Shown here one piece after another: positions 7,571 through 12,654 of a stretch of 12,654 nucleotides of DNA. The DNA comes from Pararhizobium_B sp051960215 (GTDB lineage Bacteria; Pseudomonadota; Alphaproteobacteria; Rhizobiales; Rhizobiaceae): positions 1-12,654 of the forward strand of contig JBQCEN010000096.1 of NCBI GenBank assembly GCA_051960215.1, given 5' to 3'. Within the stretch, counting starts at the first letter, position 1; every line of letters starts with the position of its first letter. The notes under the pieces were generated by a model that had not been told where the DNA came from, searched no databases, and saw nothing but the letters and a program-made list of their open reading frames with translations. Both the position numbers and the translations under genes were made by a program.

Positions 7571-7700
7571 GCGTCAGCGATCCTTTGAGGCCTCGTCTGG
7601 TCGACCGAAGGCGGCCGCGCAATTAAAAATGATGACCGCCCGCAATTTTATCGCGCTGCAAGGGGCGGTGTCCGCGCAACCGCTCGTCCCGCGTCCGAAG

Positions 7701-7713
7701 CTCGAAATTCGAG
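7701..7713. repeat. 13-bp perfect palindrome downstream of lacI
   Basis: CTCGAA-A-TTCGAG has perfect 6-bp arms around one central base, 29 bases beyond the lacI stop codon. It could be a small regulator site or the tip of a 3' hairpin. The stem is short and no T-run follows it on the minus strand, so I do not call it a terminator. Confidence 0.4.
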
Positions 7714-7742
7714 GTCGCGCTCTTCCACGCCTCCGGGAAAGC

Positions 7743-8753
7743 CTACGGCCGCCATGGAGCGCAGCTTTCGCCGACGACGAGGGCGGGCTGGAAGACCACG
7801 TGGCGGGCCTCGACGGCATCGCCGCGATTGATCCGGTCGACGAGCAGCCGGATCGTCTCGTTCGTCATGTCGGCGATCGGGTGCTCGGCGCGCGTCAGGC
7901 GCGGCCGCAGGCCGCCGATACCGGGGATCGTGTCGGTCGAGGCGACGGAGATGTCGTCGGGGCAGCGCATGCCGAGGTCTGCGATCGCCCGCATCACGCC
8001 AAGCGCCATCAGGCCGCTTGCGACATAGAGGGCGCTCGGCCGGTCCGGCTCCTGCAGGATGCTGCGGGCCACCGAATAGGCCGCATCCTCGCGGAATTCG
8101 CCGGAGCGGATATCACCGGCCTCGGGCGACAGGCCGCGCTCGGCCATCGCCTGCAGCATGCCGTCGAGCCGGTCGCGGCCGGTGCTCAGATGCGTCGGCC
8201 CCGTGATCGAGCCGATCCGCCGGTGACCGAGGTCCAGAAGGTAGTTCGTCACCTGGCGGCCGGCTGAAACATTGTCGATCGCGACGGTGTCGGACAGTTC
8301 GTCGTCCACTGTTCGTCCGAAGAGAACCGTGGGGATGTGCTTCGTCCCGTGATTGCGCTGCCACTGCTGTGCGGAGTGACCGACCGGCACCAGCACGATG
8401 CCGTCGCACGACAGCATGCGCACCCGGTTCAGGATCCGCCTCTCGGCCTCCGGCTTCTCGTCGCTGTTGAAGACGACGAGCGAATAGCCCCAGGCGGCGA
8501 CCGCCGCCTCGGCCGACCAGACGACGCGCGCGAAGAACGGGTTCGCGAGATCCGCCACGACGAGCGCGATCAACTGGCTGCGTCCCTGCTTGAGGTTCCG
8601 CGCCACGACCGAGGGCGAGTACTGGAGCTTGCTGATCGCCGCGAGCACGCGGGTGCGCAACTCCGGGCTCACATAGGCGGAATCGTTGACCACCGCCGAG
8701 ACCGTTGCCGTCGATACGCCCGCTTCCCGGGCCACGTCCCTGATGGTGGCCAT
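7743..8753 (-). CDS. LacI-family transcriptional repressor
   Basis: This 336-residue protein starts with a helix-turn-helix MATIRDVAREAGVSTATVS (residues 1-19), followed by VVND and the hinge region SPSVVARNLKQGRS. That region contains the Leu which in this family inserts into the central CpG of the operator. The remainder is a periplasmic-binding-protein-like sugar-sensing domain (LIALVVADLANPFFARVV, then VAIDNVSAGRQVTNYLLDLGHRRIG). ATG at 8753 is preferred to the adjacent TTG at 8756; GGATG lies just upstream. The gene is divergent from the sugar transporter, and two operator-like sequences lie between them, so it is very probably a local, sugar-responsive repressor of the transporter and possibly of itself. 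The ligand cannot be deduced. Confidence 0.95.
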   Translation of the reverse strand: MATIRDVAREAGVSTATVSAVVNDSAYVSPELRTRVLAAISKLQYSPSVVARNLKQGRSQLIALVVADLANPFFARVVWSAEAAVAAWGYSLVVFNSDEKPEAERRILNRVRMLSCDGIVLVPVGHSAQQWQRNHGTKHIPTVLFGRTVDDELSDTVAIDNVSAGRQVTNYLLDLGHRRIGSITGPTHLSTGRDRLDGMLQAMAERGLSPEAGDIRSGEFREDAAYSVARSILQEPDRPSALYVASGLMALGVMRAIADLGMRCPDDISVASTDTIPGIGGLRPRLTRAEHPIADMTNETIRLLVDRINRGDAVEARHVVFQPALVVGESCAPWRP

Positions 8754-8762
8754 CAAACATCC

Positions 8763-8778
8763 AGCTAATCGTTTCGCT
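8763..8778. promoter_or_regulatory. LacI-type operator O1 (candidate)
   Basis: AGCTAATCGTTTCGCT is an imperfect palindrome with a central CG, as LacI-family operators have; six of eight half-site positions are symmetric. Its reverse complement, AGCGAAACGATTAGCT, matches O2 at 13 of 16 positions. It lies only 10 bases upstream of the lacI start codon, where binding could hinder lacI expression. The half-site AGCGAAAC resembles the sites of the RbsR/PurR class. Confidence 0.6.
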
Positions 8779-8819
8779 CAGATTGGCACGCGATAATCGG
8801 GGTTGTCCAGCCGCATTCC

Positions 8820-8831
8820 GCGAAGATTCGC
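8820..8831. repeat. GCGAA-GA-TTCGC palindrome in the lacI/transporter intergenic region
   Basis: Perfect 5-bp arms GCGAA and TTCGC flank two central bases, midway between O1 and O2. It uses the same GCGAA half-site core as the two operators but with a two-base spacer and no central CG. It may be an auxiliary or degenerate operator, or chance. Confidence 0.35.
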
Positions 8832-8848
8832 TTGCGCCAGCGTCGAGA

Positions 8849-8877
8849 TTGAGCAAATCTGGCGAAACGGTTAGGTC
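8849..8877 (+). promoter_or_regulatory. Candidate promoter of the sugar-transporter operon
   Basis: TTGAGC (8849-8854) and TAGGTC (8872-8877) are separated by 17 bases. The -35 is a fair match and the -10 is poor. Operator O2 occupies most of the spacer and the -10 element, the layout expected for repression by promoter occlusion. The call rests partly on that fit. Confidence 0.3.
8861..8876. promoter_or_regulatory. LacI-type operator O2 (candidate)
   Basis: GGCGAAACGGTTAGGT has the central CG and agrees with the reverse complement of O1 at 13 of 16 positions. The centre-to-centre distance to O1 is 98 bp, compatible with cooperative binding or a small loop. It lies 49 bases before the start codon of the binding-protein gene. 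Confidence 0.6.
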
Positions 8878-8885
8878 ATTTCGCC
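8861..8885 (+). repeat. Inverted repeat overlapping O2 (possible leader hairpin)
   Basis: GGCGAAA (8861-8867) and TTTCGCC (8879-8885) are perfect 7-bp arms around 11 bases. If transcribed it would form a hairpin near the 5' end of the transporter message. Alternatively the outer arms are part of an extended regulator site. Confidence 0.4.
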
Positions 8886-8914
8886 GGCAGGTTGGCCAGC
8901 GAGCCGCCAAATCT

Positions 8915-8920
8915 GGGAGG
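8915..8920 (+). promoter_or_regulatory. Strong ribosome binding site of the substrate-binding protein gene
   Basis: GGGAGG followed by a five-base spacer (AAACC) precedes the ATG at 8926. It is the strongest Shine-Dalgarno sequence in the window, fitting the high expression usual for periplasmic binding proteins. Confidence 0.8.
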
Positions 8921-8925
8921 AAACC

Positions 8926-9867
8926 ATGAACAAGCTTCTCGTCGGCATCGCCGCGCTTGGCGCGGCACTGGCATCCGCCTCGGCGCATGCCGCGGACAAG
9001 CCCCTCATCGGCATCGTCTCGATCTCGGCTACGGAGGCCAACAACGCGCGCTACATCGCCGGCGCGAAGGCCGCCGCGGAGAAGATCGGCTGGGATGTCT
9101 CGGTGATCGATGCGGCAGGCAGCGCCGACCAGGCGAATGCCGCCGTGCAGAACTTCGTGCAGCGCGGCGCCGCCGCGGTCGTCGACATGGTCTTCCCCTA
9201 TTCGTCGATCGGAGCCGGGCTTGCGGCCGCAAAGCGCGCCCATGTGCCCGTCGTCACCTGGGGCGGCGGCCTCGGCAGCTCGGTTGCGGCGACGAACGGC
9301 TCGGGCGGCCCGATGGCGAAGCCCGTCATCGACCTCATGGTCAGGAACATGAACGGCAAGGGCGACGTGCTGGCCCTGACCTATCGCACCGGTGAGGTCT
9401 GCCGCAACCGCGAGGTCGTGCTCGACAACATCCTGAAGAAATCCCCGGACATCAAGGTCACGAAGAACGAAGTGCGCATCCCCGGCTATTTCGAGGACGG
9501 CGCGCAATACGCCAATGCCTGGCTCGCCTCGCATCCGAGCGGCAGCGGCAACCTCGCGATCTGGGGCTGCTGGGACGACCCGGCGATCGGCGCCATCGGC
9601 TCGCTGCGCTCGCAGGGTCGCGACGACGTCAAGGTCTACGGCGTCAACGGCAATGCGCAAGCGCTCGAGAACATCAAGAACGGGCACATGACCGCGACCG
9701 CCTGGGAGAACAGCTACCAGGAGGGCTACGACATGGTCGAGCTGCTGCCCAAGATCAAGAAGGCCGGCGATAGCTGGCAGCCCAAGGCGGTCGAGGTGCC
9801 GGCCGTGCTCGTGACGCAGGACAACATCGGGCAGTTCCTGAAGGAGCACCCGGACGCCATCAAGTAG
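8926..9867 (+). CDS. Periplasmic sugar-binding protein of an ABC transporter (RbsB-like)
   Basis: This 313-residue protein has a Sec signal peptide: Met-Asn-Lys, a hydrophobic core, then SASAHA with cleavage predicted after Ala22 (or Ala23). The mature part has the two-lobed type I binding-protein pattern of the RbsB family: LIGIVSISATEANNAR (residues 27-42), AVVDMVFPYSS (84-94), VPVVTWGG (107-114), LAIWGCWDDPAIGA (210-223) and VYGVNGNAQALENIKNG (237-253). Two cysteines in the mature protein, Cys159 and Cys215, could form a disulfide in the periplasm. It is the first gene of the transporter operon and is 27 bp from the ATPase gene. It delivers substrate to the permease. A sugar, polyol or related small molecule is expected, but the binding-site residues do not let me name it. 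Confidence 0.93.
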   Translation: MNKLLVGIAALGAALASASAHAADKPLIGIVSISATEANNARYIAGAKAAAEKIGWDVSVIDAAGSADQANAAVQNFVQRGAAAVVDMVFPYSSIGAGLAAAKRAHVPVVTWGGGLGSSVAATNGSGGPMAKPVIDLMVRNMNGKGDVLALTYRTGEVCRNREVVLDNILKKSPDIKVTKNEVRIPGYFEDGAQYANAWLASHPSGSGNLAIWGCWDDPAIGAIGSLRSQGRDDVKVYGVNGNAQALENIKNGHMTATAWENSYQEGYDMVELLPKIKKAGDSWQPKAVEVPAVLVTQDNIGQFLKEHPDAIK

Positions 9868-9894
9868 GCTGGGGCCGGGTTCGAACGACGCGCG

Positions 9895-11442
9895 ATGAAT
9901 GCTCATTCGCAACGGACGGGGACGCAATCTGCATCCCCGTTCATCACCGTCAGCAACGTCACCAAGTCCTTCGGCGGCGCGCAGGCGCTGAAGGGCGTTT
10001 CGTTCGGCCTGCGGGCCGGCGAGGTGCACGGCCTGGTCGGAGCGAACGGCGCCGGCAAGTCGACGATCATCAAGATTCTCGCAGGCCTGGTTGAACCCGA
10101 CGGCGGCGAACTGCGGATCGACGGCACGCCGGTCGCGATCGGGAGCCCGCATGAGGCGACGGCGCTGGGCTTGAGCTTCATCCATCAGGAACTCGCCTTC
10201 GTCCCGGGCATGACGGTGCTCGAGAACATCACGCGAGGCCTGCCGAAGCCGTCCCGCTTCGGGCTCATCGACTGGAAGCCGCTGAGGGAAGAGGTTGCAG
10301 CCATCGCGACCCGCGTCGGCTTGACCGCGCCGCTCGATGCCGACGTCAAATATCTGTCGACGGCGGAGAACTGGCTGATCAACATCGCCCGCGCGCTGCT
10401 GCGCAGGTCGCGGCTGATCGTCATGGACGAGCCGACGGCCTCGCTGTCGGAGAGCGAGAGCGAGAAGCTCTTCGCCATCATTCGCGACCTCGCATCGTCG
10501 GGCGTCGCGGTGCTCTACGTTTCGCACCGGCTCGACGAGATCCTCGACCTCTGCGACCGCGTCACCGTCTTCCGCGACGGTCATTCGGTGGCCGAAATTC
10601 CGCGCGCGACATTGACGCGGCCGACGCTGGTGGAGGCGATCGTGGGGGGCACGGTCGACGAGGCCGAGCCGGCGCGGCACGAACGGCGGCGCGGCGAGGT
10701 GGTGCTCGCCGTCGAGGGACTTTCGCGGGCGCCGAAGGTGCGCGAGGCTAGCTTTGCGCTGCACCGCGGCGAGGTGCTCGGCATCGGCGGCCTCGTCGGC
10801 GCGGGGCGCAGCGAGTTGGTCCGCCTGATCTTCGGCGTCGACCGGCCGGACGGGGGCACGATGACGCTTGAGGGTCGCCCCTACAGCCCCCGCAATCCGT
10901 CCGACGCGGTCAGGCGCCGGATCGGCTTCGTTCCCGAGGAACGACGCTCGGAAGGCCTCGTCCTCAGGAAGAGCATCGCCTTCAACATCGGGCTTGCGAA
11001 CCTCGACGCCATCGTCGTTTCGCCCGCCCTGCCCCTGATCAGCGGCAGCAAGAGCACGGCGGTCGCCGGCCGGATCATCCGCGACCTCGCGATCAAGACC
11101 GGCAGCGCGGAGACGCCGGTCGGAGACCTCAGCGGCGGCAACCAGCAGAAGGTCGTCATCGGGCGCTGGCTGCATTCGGCACCGAAGATCCTGATCCTCG
11201 ACGAACCGACGCGGGGCGTCGACATCGGCGCGCGCGGCGAGATCCACCGCGTGATCCGCAGCCTCGCGGCCAGCGGCATGTCCGTCCTTGTCGTTTCCTC
11301 CGAGCCCGACGAGCTTCCCGACCTCTGCGACCGGGTGGTCGTCATGGTCGAAGGGCGTACCGCGCTTACGCTCGAGGGGACCGCCGTGACGCGCGCCAAT
11401 ATCGTCCAGGCCAGCTACGCCCATCAGGGGAACGTTTCATGA
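9895..11442 (+). CDS. Sugar ABC transporter ATPase with two nucleotide-binding domains (RbsA/MglA type)
   Basis: This 515-residue protein is a duplicated ATPase that powers a CUT2/RbsA-type importer at the inner face of the membrane. NBD1 has Walker A GANGAGKST (49-57), Q-loop Gln98 (FIHQEL), Walker B LIVMDEP (174-180) and H-loop His211. NBD2 has a degenerate Walker A GAGRSE (302-307, Arg for Lys), signature LSGGNQQ (412-418), Walker B ILILDEP (432-438) and Ser468 or Ser469 instead of the H-loop His. Such an altered NBD2 is usual in this family. The NBD1 signature is LSTAENW (154-160) rather than the LSxAQQQ-like form I expect, which is unusual. The start is ATG at 9895; an in-frame stop ten codons upstream (the binding-protein TAG) excludes a longer form. 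The ribosome site is weak, so expression may depend on the upstream gene. The stop overlaps the permease start (ATGA). Confidence 0.95.
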   Translation: MNAHSQRTGTQSASPFITVSNVTKSFGGAQALKGVSFGLRAGEVHGLVGANGAGKSTIIKILAGLVEPDGGELRIDGTPVAIGSPHEATALGLSFIHQELAFVPGMTVLENITRGLPKPSRFGLIDWKPLREEVAAIATRVGLTAPLDADVKYLSTAENWLINIARALLRRSRLIVMDEPTASLSESESEKLFAIIRDLASSGVAVLYVSHRLDEILDLCDRVTVFRDGHSVAEIPRATLTRPTLVEAIVGGTVDEAEPARHERRRGEVVLAVEGLSRAPKVREASFALHRGEVLGIGGLVGAGRSELVRLIFGVDRPDGGTMTLEGRPYSPRNPSDAVRRRIGFVPEERRSEGLVLRKSIAFNIGLANLDAIVVSPALPLISGSKSTAVAGRIIRDLAIKTGSAETPVGDLSGGNQQKVVIGRWLHSAPKILILDEPTRGVDIGARGEIHRVIRSLAASGMSVLVVSSEPDELPDLCDRVVVMVEGRTALTLEGTAVTRANIVQASYAHQGNVS

Positions 11443-12434
11443 CAGCCGCCACCCTTTCGACGCGCCGGCTTTCGCCGCGCACGCGGATCGCCCTCGGCAT
11501 CTTCGCGCGCTACGCGACCATCATCGGCCTCCTCGCCATGGTCATCGCCTTCTCGCTGCTGTCGCCGCGTGCCTTCCCGACGCTGAACAACTTCACCAAC
11601 GTCCTGAACCAGGCGTCGCTTGCGATGATCATCGCCGGCGGCCTGACGCTCGCCGTGATCGTCGGCGAACTCGATCTCTCGATCGGCTTCGCCGCCAGCC
11701 TGCACGGGATCATCGTCACCGGGCTGATCGTCCGCAACGGCCTGCCGATTCCGCTGGCAATCGTCCTGGTGCTGGTGCTGGGCGCGCTGATCGGCCTCGT
11801 CAACGGCCTGATCGTGACGAAGCTGCGCGTCAACTCGGTGATCGCAACGCTTGGCATGGGCACGATCATCACCGGGCTTGCCTTCGCCTATTCGGCCGGC
11901 GCTCCGATCGTCGCCGGCGTGCCCGATGCCTTCCTCGAGATTGCGCTCGGGCGCTGGCTGCTCGGCATCCCGAACGGCATCGTCATCATGGCCGTCGTCC
12001 TCGGAGCGTTGTGGGTCTTCGTCGAGCGCACCGCGATCGGCCAGGAAATCCAGGCCGTGGGCGGCAATCCCGCCGCCGCCCGGCTCGCCGGCATCAGCGT
12101 TGACCGCATCAAGATCCTGGGCTTCGTCATCTCGGGCATGTGCGCCGCCCTGACCGGCACGCTCCTCGCCTCGCGCCTCGGCTCGGGCACGGCGAGCGCC
12201 GCCGACTCCTACCTGCTGACCGCCTTTGCCGCCGTCTTTCTCGGCTCGGCGACGCTGCGCGATGGCGAATTCCACGTGCTCGGCACCTTCGTCGGCACGC
12301 TCATCATCGTCTTCGGCTTCAACGGCCTCAACATCTTCGGCGCCCCGACCTTTTCGCAATATGTGCTGCAGGGCGCCATCCTGATCATCGCGGTGGGGCT
12401 GTCGAGCCTGGGCCGCATGCTGGCCGAAAGCTGA
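11439..12434 (+). CDS. Sugar ABC transporter permease (RbsC type)
   Basis: This 331-residue inner-membrane protein has roughly ten hydrophobic segments (approximately 21-41, 58-78, 84-99, 103-124, 133-155, 177-195, 225-245, 256-271, 278-298, 305-320). Family markers are GELDLSIG (76-83), VNSVIATLGMGTIITG (131-146) and the cytoplasmic coupling loop from Gly201 to Lys225 (AVGGNPAAARLAGIS), which contacts the ATPase. ATG at 11439 overlaps the ATPase stop as ATGA, the normal coupling in these operons. It forms the translocation pore, probably as a homodimer. Length and pattern are standard; nothing is broken. Confidence 0.95.
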   Translation: MTAATLSTRRLSPRTRIALGIFARYATIIGLLAMVIAFSLLSPRAFPTLNNFTNVLNQASLAMIIAGGLTLAVIVGELDLSIGFAASLHGIIVTGLIVRNGLPIPLAIVLVLVLGALIGLVNGLIVTKLRVNSVIATLGMGTIITGLAFAYSAGAPIVAGVPDAFLEIALGRWLLGIPNGIVIMAVVLGALWVFVERTAIGQEIQAVGGNPAAARLAGISVDRIKILGFVISGMCAALTGTLLASRLGSGTASAADSYLLTAFAAVFLGSATLRDGEFHVLGTFVGTLIIVFGFNGLNIFGAPTFSQYVLQGAILIIAVGLSSLGRMLAES

Positions 12435-12465
12435 CGGCAGGTACCAACGCAAAGGGAGAAGAAGC

Positions 12466-12654
12466 ATGGCCGACGCGGTCTGGGATATTTTTGTCATGGA
12501 GTATGCGCGCTCCAAGGACCAGCCCTGGGTCGACCTGATCTCGGGCATGTATGATGACGGGCGGGTCGACCTGCCGTTCTCCTTCGTGCTGGCGCGGCGT
12601 GGCGATCGAAACGTCCTCGTCGACACCGGCTTCATGCAGGACGAGCACTCCTCC
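12466..12654 (+). CDS. Metallo-beta-lactamase-fold hydrolase, lactonase-like, N-terminal fragment (runs off window)
   Basis: Only the first 63 codons are present. ATG at 12466 follows a clear ribosome site (AAAGGGAGAAG) and lies 31 bp after the permease stop, so it is probably the fourth gene of the transporter operon. The N-terminus WDIFVMEYAR, then LPFSFVLARRGDRNVLVDTGF, has the beta-strand pattern that opens the MBL fold and resembles proteins annotated as N-acyl homoserine lactonase family. The zinc-binding HxHxDH motif would lie just beyond the window end and cannot be checked. A role in opening a lactone related to the imported substrate is inference from the neighbourhood. Confidence 0.65.
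   Translation, partial: MADAVWDIFVMEYARSKDQPWVDLISGMYDDGRVDLPFSFVLARRGDRNVLVDTGFMQDEHSS

Larger units (their letters stand above)
7360..7742. other. Non-coding region between bphP and lacI
   Basis: This 383-bp stretch holds the bphP leader and the 3' flank of lacI (both genes read leftward). It shows two AT-rich islands (about 7541-7560 and 7621-7652), a 13-bp palindrome just after lacI, and two very short overlapping reading frames in front of bphP. I see no convincing rho-independent terminator, RNA gene or long reading frame of its own. The longer open frames crossing it run antisense into lacI or bphP. Confidence 0.6.

Noticed and set aside
7587..7606. Short palindromes GAGGCCTC and GGTCGACC
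   Set aside because: Eight-base palindromes are common in GC-rich DNA, and nothing ties these to a regulator.
8854..8916. Direct repeat CAAATCTGG (8854-8862 and 8908-8916) before the binding-protein gene
   Set aside because: It is nine bases with no symmetry, and one copy merges into the ribosome binding site. It is probably chance.
8113..11424. Very long open frame (about 1100 codons) on the minus strand, antisense to the binding protein and ATPase genes and continuing into lacI
   Set aside because: It lies opposite genes with complete family motifs. Its translation is low-complexity and rich in Arg/Ala/Asp, and in lacI it is a shifted frame of that gene. Long antisense frames are expected in GC-rich DNA.
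11424..12635. Minus-strand open frame of about 400 codons opposite the permease
   Set aside because: It is highly charged and repetitive in composition, antisense to an intact permease with all family motifs.

Overview
The window is GC-rich, with tightly packed genes and many overlapping start and stop codons. The gene families (a PAS-HWE histidine kinase of the CheB/CheR-fusion type, a small HWE-type receiver protein, a BphP-type phytochrome and an RbsABC-type sugar transporter) point to an alphaproteobacterium, most likely of the order Hyphomicrobiales (Rhizobiales). I cannot name the genus. There are no rRNA, tRNA, CRISPR, transposase or phage signatures.

Layout. (1) Positions 1-1602, plus strand: the C-terminal part of a PAS/PAS/HWE histidine kinase that runs in from the left, overlapping by 11 nt a stand-alone receiver protein of 129 aa. 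(2) Positions 1630-7359, minus strand, tail-to-tail with the first block and 27 bp from it: a four-gene bacteriophytochrome operon, in transcription order bphP (PAS-GAF-PHY-kinase), an Rcp1-like receiver protein, a soluble hybrid kinase REC-PAS-HisKA-HATPase-REC-REC, and a biliverdin-forming heme oxygenase (bphO). The genes are 2 nt apart or overlap by 4 nt (GTGA, ATGA). (3) Positions 7360-7742: a 383-bp non-coding stretch holding the bphP leader and the 3' flank of lacI. (4) Positions 7743-8753, minus strand: a LacI-family repressor. (5) Positions 8926-12654, plus strand, divergent from lacI: a periplasmic sugar-binding protein, a two-domain ABC ATPase, an RbsC-type permease, and the first 63 codons of what looks like a metallo-beta-lactamase-fold (lactonase-like) enzyme cut by the window end.

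How they work together. The heme oxygenase should make the biliverdin that attaches to Cys20 of the phytochrome. Light-dependent autophosphorylation of BphP can pass phosphate to the Rcp1-like receiver and/or the N-terminal receiver of the hybrid kinase, which has two more receivers at its C terminus. No DNA-binding or enzymatic output domain is encoded in either signalling block, so the final effector must lie elsewhere. In the second half, LacI probably represses the transporter and itself through two closely similar 16-bp operators (13 of 16 positions identical) in the 172-bp divergent intergenic region. Their sequence resembles the GCGAAACG-type sites of the RbsR/PurR class. The lactonase-like gene suggests that the imported substrate is a lactone, or is processed through one, but the substrate cannot be read from the sequence.

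The most rewarding items for a second look are the phytochrome cascade with no output domain, the operator layout in front of the transporter, the transporter-lactonase pairing, and non-standard residues in the HWE kinase N-box and in the first ABC signature motif.
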